Assembly: GCA_020091685.1 (NCBI GenBank)
Contig: CM034605.1
Location: 13,612,635-13,676,634 of the forward strand
DNA length: 64,000 nt
Source: Lutjanus erythropterus
Taxonomy: Eukaryota; Chordata; Actinopteri; Lutjaniformes; Lutjanidae
Direction: 5' to 3'
Translations under genes and position numbers: made by a program
Notes under the pieces: model-generated
Database searches by the model: none
What the model saw: only the letters and a program-made list of their open reading frames with translations
Told to the model about the DNA's origin: nothing
Shown here: piece by piece, positions 1 to 13,700 of the stretch
Numbering within the stretch: position 1 is the first letter of the stretch
Layout of the letters: each line of letters begins with the position of its first letter

Positions 1-19
1 CGCTCGGCTTCCGGGTGTC
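1..19 (-). CDS. asap2: asap2 probable exon 10, first 19 nt only (cut by window edge)
   Basis: On the sense strand a long pyrimidine-rich tract, with a branch-point-like TTTCTAAAT, ends in ctcagag|GACACC. Reading on in phase 0 gives D-T-R-K-P-S. This fits the position after EQKE where ASAP2 and ASAP1 continue with D-S-Q-x-R-Q. An alternative AG two bases earlier (exon right edge at 21) would read R-T-P-G-S-R in the same 0 phase, a poorer match. The short length keeps confidence moderate. Confidence 0.5.
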
Positions 20-1678
20 CTCTGAGAATTTAGAAACGAGTAGAGACAACAATAGGAAGATTGCTGCTGAGAGCCTGAATGATTCTGTACACATGGGGAT
101 AAGAAAATAAGAGGAGCTTTTACACCTCTGAATCAGAAGACAAATCACAGCCTGGATGTGTTTTAACAGATACAGCCTGAACTGGATCACATTTAGCTTG
201 ATCTATCTTTTGGATTTTCAGGTTTGACTGCAATGTAACAACAACAAGGCCAAAACAAAGGCCAGATTTTTGTATGAGTGATGCAATTTCCCTTCTGGAA
301 ACACTACAGGAAACAGAGAGGATGACTTCTGAAGGCAGGCGTCGACAAAGCATTAATGATTTCATTGGTGTGTGCCGTTATCAGCAGACACACACACACA
401 GCCAACAGGATAATCCTGGAAGAGCAGGAACGCAGCTCCAGCTCGAGCTTCTCTCATTGAGAAGTCATTACAAACAAAAAAAAAAAAAAAAGCACAACTT
501 AAAATGACTAAAGCGGTGAAACATGGCAAAAACATCAATTATCTGCAGCTGTAAAAGAACAGAAAACAAACCACTGATGTAGCAACTACAACTGAAGCGA
601 CACCACAATGGAAACAGGATGCAAACATTTTTTCAAGAAATCCACTTACTCTCCTAGACTTGTTTCACAAAAGACGGAGGCAGAGAAGAAAAGAAGAAAA
701 CAATCTTCAGGTGAGACCAGCAGCATATTTAATACTCCTCTTAGCACAGGCTTTAAAAATCACCCCTTATTCAGGTGGTGGAGGAAATGGAAAACAGTAA
801 TGCACGTATGAAACAAACAGGAAACCTTTTCAAGACAGATTGAAGGTACATTTTCGCAATTTAGTGAGAAATTTGCCCTTAGTAGGTACCTTCATCCTCT
901 CAGACATCATCATCATGTTTGTCTATTTATCAACAGGAGCACAGAAAAACTACTGGCCCAACATATGATCCTAATATTTCTGGTAACTCCAGAGCACTGT
1001 AATGTCTAAAACTCACAATTCACAGCTTTAAGATGGATGTGATCATTCCCAAAAGTCACAACACGTTTTGATCGAACAAATTCTTTTTTATTTGATGCTA
1101 CAGCTGAACATTTACAGGAAAGGTGGAGAAATAAAGCTGCAGGGGACTGGTAGCCAAAGTACATGGGGTGCAGGCTCTAGCAGCTGAATTACCAGAGCAC
1201 TTCACAAACTCTGCTTCAGTCCATATTTGTTGGTCTTTGGAGTTTCAAAAAACAACATTTCCACTGTGTTTTGGTCTAAAGAGTGGCACACACGTGTATT
1301 AACAGGGCAGTCTATCAGCAATCTAATAACACCATAAATTACATTTATATAACCACAACAACAAAAAATCTATTTGTGCAAGACATTTAAGCCCATAAAT
1401 CACTTTTATTCAAATTGAGGGTTTTTTTTATTTTTTGAGGAATTTAGATTTTTAGGGTGATGATTAAATATGATTACATTTGAAAACCTCAACAGAAACT
1501 TTGAATGAAAATAATAAAACATTAGCACCAACCATGTTCTCTCTAAAAGGTGAGAACAAAAAGGTGAGAACAAAAGGTGGTTTATATCAAATATATGTGG
1601 GGGATTTTAGAGCAGATTTACAAGAATTAAGAAGATTAAAACACGATATTTGACTGATGTTCTTTAAGAATGAAAGGT

Positions 1679-1736
<58 letters not shown>

Positions 1737-4700
1737 TACCTCCTTCTGCTCCACCTGCAGCGCCGACTTGAGGACGTCTCGTAACTGAGTCAGCTGTTTC
1801 CTCTCCTCGTCCTGCACCTGCTTTATCTGTCATAGAGGAAAGGTCGAGATTACAGGACAGAAAAAAAAAAAAACACGTATGATGTGTATATGATAAAAAT
1901 GTCAGAGTCAAGTTGAGGAAAGAGACACCAGAGCTGCTGGGTTTTCTCACCGTGTGCAGATCTGTGGCCAGTTTTTCTATGGAAGGTTTCAGGTTGTCGA
2001 CAGCTTTCAGACCATCCTGAAAGAAACTGAACAAACAGCAGACGTGTGAATTTAAACACAGCATGAACACATCAGCAACACTTTTCAGGTCATATGAGAA
2101 CATTAGAAAATCACGCAGCAAGTATAATACACAGTAAAATAATAGTCTTTCAGGTTTAAATTTGTGTAGGATTTTGTTTGTCTTACTTGCACTGTGCGTG
2201 GAAGTACTTGATGAGGTTCTGCAGGAGGTCCACCCCCTTCTTGATTTTGATCTCGTTGACTTTGAGGAGATACTGTAAACATGTTGAACAAAGATTCAGT
2301 CAGACAGGGTGAAACCAGTTTCAGGCAACTCCATCTCAAAAATAGACAGGCCTTTCATCTCACGTCTGGACACTTCAAAGTAAAAGTTTATATCTTTCAA
2401 GTTTTTTTTTTTTTAAATTAAATCATCAAAGAGGTAAAGACTGCACAAGCAGACTAAATGTAATCTAGGATTTATATCCCAAAAGGGTGCGCACTGTCTG
2501 AAATATCTTACCTTTATCTAAGTTTGGTAAAGATTTGGAGGACATAGTCAGAAAATAAATGTTATTTCTGCAAACCACCTCTTTAATGCACCATCAGCTG
2601 TGTTCAGTGGTGGAACATAAGTTAATTTAATGAAGTACTGTACTCAAGTACAATTTTTTTAGAGTACTTGCATTTTACTTGAGTATTGCTATTTTATACT
2701 TCTTTATAGTTCTAGTCCACCACATTTTGGAGGCAAGTGTACATTTTTTTAATGACATTTATTTGATGGCATATATTCTGATTATTATCATTATGTATTA
2801 TTATACATTAAGCTACCCAGCAGTATATAAAGTTATTAAAATTAGCTGTACCTTTACTAGCTGCTACTTTACAGTGGTGTACAAGTTATGATCCAATAAT
2901 ATAAATAATATAGACTTATATATAATATAAATGGGTCATTCTGCATACCAAGTCCTTTTATTTTTTGTACTTCAATTGTATTTTGATGTTATTACTTTTA
3001 TACTTTTAATGCAGGTTGCAGTATTTCTACACTGTAGTAGTGCTACATTTACTAAAATATCTGAATACTTTCTTCCATCACCAGACTGTGTTCGGGCATT
3101 TTCTAAAAGTAGGACTCACTTTCACATTTTATGGTATTTTGATTTCATTTTAGAACAATAGTGGATTTTTAAAGGTTGATATAATAACAAATGTTTGGAG
3201 CAGGAAAAAAACAACAGATGTTCTGTTCAACACTTTTCCAGGCAAAGTAATAAATACCTAAATCAAGTAATTAATAATAATAAGTAGTTAATAAATATAT
3301 GTAGAAATGAAAATCAAACTGACTGTAAAAAATCTATGTGGGAGGAAATTTTTTACTTATTATTTTTCCCCAATGCAAAACAATAACATACAAGAACATC
3401 TCCACATATGGTGGAGGGCATGAAGCCAACTACTGTTGATACCGATAGTTTGTAAAATGTTTTAATGTCACAAACTGTTAAAACTAACCTCACACATCTG
3501 TAGCTGGAAGAACCTCCTCTCTTTCTCCATCTCTTCAGCGATTTCCGCCCCACTGATTTCCGTCCTGATCATCCCGTGCTGCCTCGCGTGCTCCTTCTTC
3601 TCCTTCTCTATCTTGGTGCTGCCAGGAAGTGACATCACAGGGGTCAAAGAACACACAGCACGCCCATGACAGCACCGTAAACACACAAAAAGAGATGCAT
3701 TGTGTAAAATCAGCCCTGTTGCTGTCTGGCTAGATAGAAGTGGTGTGGTTGTGGGAGCTGGTTAGTGGTTAGAGATGGTTAGTTTTAGCTTGGAGGTTAG
3801 AAATAACTGGGATGCGACAGTAACGTCAGTGCATCTCTGTGGGTTCATCTATCTATACTTTAAAATGACGGCATGTGAAAAATCTGTAATTTTATCTGCT
3901 GTGTGACTTTGGTGTGTTAAAAAGGTGCAGTTTGGATTCACCAAGTCACACAATAACACAAACAACCTAATCCACCGAGGCGGCAGTAGACTGTGTTCTG
4001 TGAGGTAAAATTACTGCTTTTTCTTCAGGGGTCTTGTTGAGCAAGAAAGATCAATATTTGACAAATATAACGTTTCCCCGTTAGAAAAGGCTCTCAAGGT
4101 CAAGTGGTGAAAATATACTAAATATAATGTCCTCTTAAAATGATATTGATTTTTTCTGGTGACTAAAATACCTTTTCTGACCCCATCCACAGCAGCACAT
4201 TGCTTAGTTTTAGTGCTGGTACTCCTCTCTGCTTCTCCAAACTGGAGGTGTTTTGACCACCGTCTATTGTTCATAATACGCTGGCTGTTGATAAGTGCCT
4301 CATACCACCGCACTCCAAACAATCTGAACTTTCCCTTTAAGTTGGCATTTAACCCAGCAGGGGACTCAACATCTCCTTAAGAAGGAAGACAAGCATTATC
4401 AGTGTCTTCCTCTTACAACACTGCCATAACACCACCTACATCACCTCCAACTCACACCTGTTGTAGGAATAAAGCTGGAGAAAGTGATGTTAATGGAGGA
4501 CAACAGAACTAAAGAAGCCATTCAGATGCGCCATTTCCTATTTTATGGCACTGTATTTCCACATCTACAATGTACAACAGACTAAATCTGTGGAGGAGAA
4601 ACATCTGGCTAATTGCACTGATTCTGCTGAAATAGTTGGAAAAAAAAACAAAAACAATTTGCGTTGATTGAACTTCTTAAAGCAGAACTGCCGAGAGAGG

Positions 4701-7700
4701 CTCATCAGTGCTTTTCGAGGGTGTGAATATTTCCATCATTAACATAAAGCTTCTTGTTAACACTTGTTGTTGTTTCTCTCCAATGATGGCAATTGAAACC
4801 GGCACATAAAGCAGAAGATATCAGAAAACACATGTCAGCCAATGAGGCTTAAGTTGCCATTCATTGAGATGGACTGTCTCAAATCCCAACAAGGGGAATC
4901 TACCTTTATCCATAATTGATGTGCATTGGGTATTTGGTTATGTGCGGGTATTATTATGTAGATATGATTATGGTTAGTTATGGGTTAAGTGTGTTAAAAA
5001 GTGAGGGTTTTGAAAAATGTTGCCTGACAGTCCATAGTCAGGGCTGATTTTTCACAAAGACCATAAACTCTGCATTCAGGCAATCAGGAAAACAAACCAC
5101 ACACAGGAGGGGAGGCACCAAACCATGCAACAGGGCATTCTTTTCCATATGCTGTTGTTTTTTTTTTTTCTAACAGCATATTCCCTACAAAAAGGATGCA
5201 GCAGCGTGTTTACGCTCAGAGAGACGGGACGCAAGTTTCGGGGTCCGCGAGCCATTAGAGAGCTCATTCAGCCTGGTTCATGTGCATCAAGACAGACTTC
5301 ACTCCCTCACGTTCAACTGTGTTGTCTTTTTGACCAGCAGCTAGTGCTCAGTACAATTTCTGAGACAAACAAATAATTACAAAAAGGTTGTTCCAAAAGT
5401 CAACTCTACAGAAAGAAAATTAAAGTGGTGGAACTGCATGAGCCATATTTTAACTTCTATGTTTAAAGGAATGTTAATGACATTTTTGGAAAATAGACAA
5501 AGTTTTTAAAACAGATGACAATTAGATAAAACATGTGCTGGTAGGTAGATTTTGTTGGTGGTAGTAGGTTTCCATAGAGACAGAGCATATCCAGCAGCCA
5601 CAATGAGGAGAAAATGAGCATATCAGATCTAGTGGTTTGTCACTGTATCATGATGTTGCACCACTTTAAAAAAAAAAGAAAGAGGATTTTTTTTCTGAAT
5701 TCTTGCTCTTGCAATAAATATCTTACGTCACTCAAGTAAAAGTGGTTTGTATTAACCCTGACAGGGTTTAATCTGCAGCTTCGCTGAGCTGAGGTTGTAT
5801 TGTTAATATTTATTGTTAAGCAATCAAGATACTAGAAATGAAACATCTGGCATGCTCAGAGGATGTGTAGCTTTGACTTGCGGTTTGTTTGTTTAATGAC
5901 ACCAACTGTCATTCGTGGTGGGAGGAGAGACAATTAAAGTCAATTTCCTAAAACTAAAAAGAAAACTAAAGCAGTTTGTTTTCTAGTTATATTGGGAAAC
6001 CAGAAACAATCATCCTTAAAGACACAGATAGTGAGTAAATTCCGACAGCCTTTAGTTTTCGTCATAAATTCACCCTTTTGCCAGAGCGAACAAGCCAAAT
6101 TAAATTTCTTTGAGAGTATACTGCCGGCCTTTGTCAGCACATGAATCTTCAGCCCTGACAGCATTACAGCATCATCAGGGCTGCGACTAATAGAGAGACA
6201 CATGTTAGCCAGCCTGTTTGGCCACCAGCCAAACTGACAGTTGTTCAACTGATGATTGGGCTGAGAATCCGTTCACTTTCAGTCCCGTCAGTTCAGGGAG
6301 TGATTCACCAGTCAGGCAATAAAAATACAGATACTCAACTTTGAGTTGTCAAAAATACATTCTGCATTAAAATTTAGAAGAAACTGTGATTTTAGTTATG
6401 ATGTTTCAAATCAAACACTATTCCTGAATTAACAGCATTCAAAGTGAGACAACTCCAGACCTGGAGGGGACTGAAACAGAATTCACACTCGGGTGTCAGA
6501 TGCAAAGAGGTTGCAAACTAAATTAGGGAATCAGAAATCAATGCTGCGGTAAGACCAGATAATTTCATCTCTCTGTGTCTGTGAATGTGAAAACAGCCTG
6601 TTACTGACAGCTGACAGCAGAGAGATCAGAGATGACCAGAGGATTACTCATACAGAAGAGAGGCGGGACATGTCGGGGGTGTTTGGATGGTTTTCCAATC
6701 AGGCAGAAAACTGAACTCTATTGATGACATCATGTTTGCCATCAATAGAGTCAAATCATAAGAATAAGTTGGGACGGTCAGGAACAGTCACATAGCATCC
6801 GGCTGAGCTGTCGATGTCAGTACAAAGCCCGTACTGTCTGATCGAAACGGTTTGGAGAGAAGATGTATTACCCTTTCAGTAAAGAATGTCCTTTGCAGCT
6901 TGTAAAATATATGAAAGTGCTATAAAAAGTCATGTGTTCTTCTTCTGCATGCACAATCACAATGGTGTGTCAAAGGAGATGGTGTGGAGGTGTGGAGGTG
7001 GAGGAGTGACGGTGAGGGCTGGTTATTCACATTATCAAGGATGTGCTGACAGATAATCACAGGGGGAGGTTAGAGGGGGAGAGTGGTTAGTCGAGACAAG
7101 AGACAAGACACATAGAGCAGGTTTCACTTTAACACATTTTGTTTTCAATCAGACAGGTTAAGACTAGTTTGAGATAAATTCAAACTAATAATGCTGTGTA
7201 ATCACATGAGGCTTTTAATCAGTTTACTAACAAATCATCAAATGTCTGCTTCTATTTTTGGAGAAAAATGTAAATCCGTTGAGTGCACATATTAGGTTTC
7301 TTACACTTTTGTTTCATAGTCCTTCCAGGCTTTGTCAAAAGGCTTTTTCAGATCCTGTGGAAACAGAACAAAGCAGAAAGTGATCCGTTAATCAACAGAA
7401 AATTACTCAACTCAGTCTTTCTTTAAGAAAAAAAAAAAAATCTGATTTCAGCTTCTTAATTCTGAAAATTTTCTGGTTTCTTTACTCCTCTCTTTCTGTT
7501 ATAGACAATAAAAGACATTTGAGGACGTAATCTAACAACCGATTAATGGAGAAAATGATCAACAGATTGATTAATAATAAAAATAATTGTTACAGGGGAA
7601 AAAAATACATCCAAACATGTGAAGCATGTGGTGTTTGGACCTATTTTTCAACTAACAAAATTGTGACAAAATTAATAAATGGGTTAATCAAGAAAATGAC

Positions 7701-10700
7701 CAACAGATTCATTGACAATGGAAATAATCGTAGTTGCTTCTCTAATTCATTCACCTTAGTTTCACTCTACATTTTTTCCCTGGTCATGCACGCCCCACCT
7801 GTAGCGGCTTTATGCACCAAACTTTTAGAACCACTGGATTAATTGATAACATAAATAATCATTAGTCGTAGCCTTACATAAACACAAAAGCACATGTTGT
7901 AATACAAGTTTAGAAACAAAAAAAACTGTGGTTTAAAACACCACACAATACATAAGGCTGTACATATAATTTAAACACACACACAACTTGCAACAACCAG
8001 GAATCACAAAGATGTCATCACCATCATTGTCAGTGATTATTAATTGTCAGATGTTCAGAAAAATACTTTCCTTTCTTACTCACTACCGGACAAAGCTACT
8101 GTATGTGTGTGCGTGTTTGCAGGTGTGTGTTTCATCACAGTGTGAATCAGAAAGCCGAATCATCGTCCTCACAGATGCAGAGCAGCTTCCTGAAAAAGCA
8201 GGAGCGCCGTGAGATTGTTTCTGGCATTCGTAACGTGATTCCTTTGGTAACACGTCGACACGCTGACAACAGGCAACGCTGATTTCACATTGTCATGGGT
8301 GTGCTTTCAACAGCTGCTTGAGCAAAGTGCTTGATTAAACAACATCCCTGACGCTGCGGTGCTGATTAAACAGTGATGAGGACAAACAAAAGCAGACATT
8401 ATGGGGAGCAATTGACCATGTCTAAAAAATACAATTCAACAAAATGATTTGTTGCCTGAGCCAGAATGCCAGGAAGGTCTGCTCTACAGCATGCAACAAG
8501 AACAACAAATAATCAAGAGAATTATGTCACATTTAAATCAAATATTCCCTTAGTAATCTGATTTACTGTGCATTTTTGTCCATGAATGTAAAAGCATACA
8601 TATTTCTGTTTGCCTGGTCAGACAGCTTATGGCTTCAGTGCATTGTTAGAGCTCCACAGAGGACTGTGATCCCGCTGTTGACCTCCACTTCAACAGCCAA
8701 GGAGTGACAGGCCCAACCTGTCAGCCCACAGGATCACAGTCTGCTTCACTGAGCCGAGCCGAGGAGCACTCAGCCATTCAATCAACCAGCTCGAGAGCAG
8801 AAACCACCAGAGGAAAGAGAGCATCAAAGACTATAACAACACAAAAGAAGCTAAAAGAACAGGCCTGTGAAGGAAAAAAAAAAAAAGCCAAAGCAAAAGA
8901 GGAAGTCGCTAAAAGAACAAACTGCAGGTCAAGAGAGAGCCAGAAAGAAAAGAGAGGGTGAGCGGAAGGAAATGTCAGAGCCAGAGAGAGCAGAAAAATG
9001 GTAACAATGGCTAAAAATACCAGATCCAGGCACTGCTGGGCAGGGAATGGCAGAGCAGAATAGGCCAAGGCACGGGGCAGAGCACTCCCTGAGAGAGCAG
9101 CGAGCTCTTAGTGGCCTGATTCCCTCTCTGACTGAATCTAAAGGACGGAGGAGGAATGTCATGCCCTTGACGAGGGCCTCCATTTGCAAACTTATCACCT
9201 CTTCCTACCTACAACCACACATGTCCAGGAATAGCACTTCCTGCCGCACATTCCTCACACCTTTTCCCACCTCGGTAATGAATGTACAACCTGGTCAACA
9301 TCACCGAAGGCAGAGTTTAGTCTGGATCTGTAAGCTACTGGTGCACTTTTGGATTTGCACACTTAAATGGGTCAGTTCACCCAAACTGCAAACATTTTCT
9401 CACTTAACTCTGGTTGTTTCCAGTATGCAAATAAGTTTGCATTGCTAATGCACTGAAAAATTATATTCTATATTCTTTCTGAGATGATCATTGTGTCAGA
9501 TTCTTGTCATGTCTTGACCAGGAGACAACACTTTTTGCCCCAATGGACAAGTTGTAAAAAAACTTGTAATAGGTCTGCACAATATGATGAAAAAAGTCAT
9601 TGCAATTATTTTGATTGCAATTGCAATTGTGATGTGCGATAGAAGTTGTGGGAATGATCATTTTTGCATCACAATTTTCACTAAAAACAAACTACTGAAT
9701 TAAAATTGTGATGATGTGACATTTGTTGAAGTCTGAACCAAACCAAAGCTGTTTTCTTATATCTGGGGAACAAGACTTGCAGACCTAGGTGTCTTTTTAA
9801 TGGAAATATATATGCTTTATTATAATTTGGTTGAAGTGACCCTTTTATCTACTGCTTCTGCTGTTGGTAAACTGTTGGTTCAATATCTTTAAAACTACAG
9901 ACTGTATGCAAACTAATGATAAAGATCCCTGATTAGTAATCTGCTCTTATCCAAAATCTCAAACAGCAAGTATGCGTGGGTGCTTCGGGTGTTCACGACT
10001 CGCTGAACCACAATGAGACAGAGTGCAGCTGGACTCGCTTCACTGCTCCCTCCGAAACCATTAGACCACAGACCTCTTTCCTCACACTCCTTACTTAGAC
10101 AAACACAGCCATCCAGACACTGTAACTGAATAGTGATGAGCTGATATGACTCACGGTGGGTTAGAAACACAGACCGGTCAATAAGCAGAATGAGAGGGTC
10201 AGCTGCAGGCATGAGGTCATGCCGGCGTCCACTCTGAAAGTTCGCCGTTAGCAGAAAGCTCTCGTGGGCTCAGCACTTTCCATTTTCCACAGACCGGAGT
10301 GTGTGTGCATGCTTATCTTCTGTAATAACATTACTGGGTCTTCCAGGGACCCCACCCCAACCTTTTTTGCTAGTGCTGCCCTGGAGCTGCATCCTGAGTA
10401 AAGACTACAAACACTTTTTACAACGTCCTAAACCAGGGTTGGAAGGGTTACTTTAAAAATGTATTCCGATACAGTTATTAATTTCCTGTTACAAAATGTG
10501 TTCAAATGATGTAATCCAAATATCACAATGGTAAAGTATGAAAGTTTCACTTACTTTTGGACTACCACAGTATAAAATATGGCGCTTTTAGGGCAACAAC
10601 TAACAGTTATTTTCATCACTGATTAATCAGTTGATTATTTTCTCAGTTAGTTGATTAGATGTTTGGTCCATCAGACAATGTCAGAAAATGTCCAAGTTCA

Positions 10701-13700
10701 TGTGCTCAAAAGTCTTGTTTTGTCCTGTTATCATTATTTTCATTATTGATTTATCTGTCAATCCTTTTTTCCATTAATACAATTAATTATTTGTTTCATA
10801 AAATGTCAGAAAATAACTTAAAAATGACATGAAATGCAAATTGCCTGCTGTGGTGAAATGACCATGACAGTAGATGAAGTGGAAAACGGTGCGTTTTTAG
10901 CGGAGTAACGACGGCGGACAGGTTGCTAGGTGGTAGCCCTCTAATCACAGAGCCATTAGCGGCGTCTCCCTCAGGGTTAGTTCATTGCACTCATTCCCAA
11001 AGACGATTCTGGCTGAATATTAACAAGCTCTGAGGGAACAACGGCCACCAGAAAGCTATTAAGTCCTGAGTTAAATCAAATGACTCTTCTAGCTGCCACA
11101 CAGCTGCAGTAATTGGAGAGCATTTTAAGATACAAAATTGCACTTTTCATGCATTGATAGAATATTAGTCATAACTCATTTCTGCACCGTCTTCAATAAG
11201 ATGTTCCTGTTTTCCTGGCTATTGTGTTCCTTATCACACTTCTAAAAGTATTTTCCTAGCTGCCCTCTGTATGCAAAGTCTCCCTGTTGCAGCCTTAAGG
11301 TTGCATTTATTTATAACTTTCTGCATGTGTAAGACTTAAGACCCTCTTTTTTGCATTGAATTGCTGGTGGAAAACTGGGACGCCTCGATTTTCAGCAGAA
11401 TATCGAAGCGGGAAAGATGTTGTCCTGAAACATTCAATAGCTCAGCATCAGACAAAATTTATCTGGTGTTATATGGCTTTAATTTTGTCAACTTCAAATT
11501 GTCTGACTATAATGTTTTGGTCACATTAAGAATGTAGAGGCGATGTGAACAAAAACAAATATTTTTAGACATCTTGAGACAGGAAGTCATTAACAACTCG
11601 AAGTTGTAGTTGTATATCTAGATTACTAGTCTGACTCACAGCATATGGACCTATTTCAAGCGTTACATGAATTTTGACATTATAAGGCCTGGGCTTACTT
11701 CCCCATCTTCAAATGGTCCACCAATTTACAGGACTCTTGACATCCATATCATTACTTCATCCTACGCTCTGTCCTTCTCTCCCTGCAGTCTAAACAGCCA
11801 TCATGCAGGTCTGGACTTTTTCCTGCTTCCCCCCTCTCCTAACAGGTACTTCCCCCTGGGAGAGGACGGGAGTGAAGCTGCAGGATAATGACAGCGGAGG
11901 AGGAAGATGATGAAGAGTAAGGGAGGGACGAAGGAACAGCCTCGGGCTGTGAAGGTGAGCAACAGGTTGGGAGGGGACGATCGTTTCTCTACTTTCTTCC
12001 TCACTTTTCTCCTCCTGACACCGAAGGTTTTATTTCTGGAGTTTGTTGGCGTTGTAACAGTGGTGACATTTATGTGAGTGTGTGTAAATGTGTGTGTGTG
12101 TCCTGAGGTATGAAATAACCAGCAGCTCATTAGCCCCATGTCAGTGGGGTAATGAGAATCATCCAAGGGCTAATGAGTTATAAGTGTGTAAGCATTACAG
12201 ATGTGACTGCCAGGCTCGAGAGTGAGGGGGTGGGAGAAGGGGACAGAGTGAAGGAGACAGGCAGGGGGGAGACAGAGGGGAGAGATAATAGTGGAGTTAA
12301 GAGAGAGACAAGAAGACAAAGAAAGGAAATCATGGAGGAGAAAAGCAGAGAGAGGCTGAAAAGAAAACACTGCACTTCAGGAACACACAAAAGAGCAAGA
12401 GAGGAGACAAAGGACGAACAGTTCAGAGGTCGAGACCGAGCCAAGCGGCCACGAGGGTCAAGGGGACAACCGGCATTTCTATGGCAACCAGCCTCATTAC
12501 GGAGCCGCTTTAATCGTATCATACCTCTGTGGAAACCGCAGCCATCATGTGCCTGGCGAGTGAAAGGTCACAGACCACTGTGGACAGTAACGAGGGCTGA
12601 TTACATTACAGAGCTGTAGAGCCTGTTAACCAGTGTCTGAGTTCAGTCCAGTTGGTGGACGCACATGACCGACTGGCTCACTAACTCATGCGTCAGTATT
12701 GGCGCTGCACAATTAATCGTAAAAAAAAACAGTGATCTTAAGTCACTCTGTACATCCACGCAGTCTTCTTTGTAAATGACTTTTAGAAAGGACCTTTTTG
12801 TTTCTAAACAATCCCAGTTGCCATATCAATCACATTTACACAATGTAAAACAAAACAGGAAGGAGGGATTCAAACAGATTAGACAGACTACTCAGAAAGT
12901 TTTTGCACTGCATGGTATGACTGTGAATCTCTATAACAACCTTAAACATCACCAGAAAAAACATCCAACACAAAACATGACACAGTGCAACGTGAAGTGT
13001 TCTTCTAAAGTAAGAGAGGAAAAGAGACTTGAGGTATTTTTTTGTTACCGACAGTCTGTTTAAAGTCTTGTCTAGAAAGTGTCTGAGGCTTTTTTTTTTT
13101 ACATAAAAGCAATAGCAATTCTTAGGAAGAAACAAACACACATTTTAGCAAGAACCGTGCAGCTCTACTCAGTATATAGGGTGTTTAGGCTTTGGGCCGA
13201 GCCTGAATGTTTTATTGATGCAGATCAAAATGTATCCATAGTACCCAGCATCAAAGTACAAAACTGTCAAGTACTAAAATCTGTTTGGTCAGATTTTTGT
13301 TTATTTGTTCTCTGATCAGAAAGTTCTGGTGTAAATCTTCATTAAGTCTACTTTTGGGGCACTCTGGTGGCCAGGGGTTTAAGGCACCATGAACTATAAA
13401 GCCCTGGTCTCAGTCAGGGTGAGTTGCATGTCATTCCTCATCTTTCTCTCCTCTCGTTTCCTGTGATCTCCCCACTGTCCGCTCAGTAGGGAGATCACAG
13501 AAATACTTGAAGAGCTGCCAAATTCATTTTTGGCCGGAGTGAGTGATGAAGTTGCACCCCTGGTCTGTGGAGTGTCGAAGTTTCCCCATTGGCTGTTGCT
13601 CTTTATAAATGAACAGACACGAACGATGAAAGATACCCTGGTCTCTCACACACGTGAATTTAAGGGGAGCGGCCACAAATTTCTTTCCTTTCATTTTTTT

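Larger units (their letters stand above)
3619..7304 (-). other. asap2 intron 5
   Basis: About 3.7 kb. It holds a partial TIR-element copy (3900-4341) and two small perfect hairpins (6150-6183, 6715-6751). The remainder is AT-rich with no gene seen. Confidence 0.75.

Noticed and set aside
1587-2121. Open frames with His-Thr runs over exons 8 and 9
   Set aside because: They are readthrough of exon 9 into the CA repeat or other frames of exons 8-9. The true exon boundaries are set by splice sites.
2103-2339. Minus-strand frame at exon 7 reading [11 protein letters not shown]...
   Set aside because: This is the wrong frame of exon 7. The correct frame gives [17 protein letters not shown] of ASAP2.
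8704-8961. Lys-rich open frame
   Set aside because: Purine-rich low-complexity sequence, not a conserved protein.
12152-12619. 155-codon Arg/Glu-rich plus-strand frame
   Set aside because: Composed of purine-rich low-complexity DNA in intron 4, with an equally open opposite strand. No domain.
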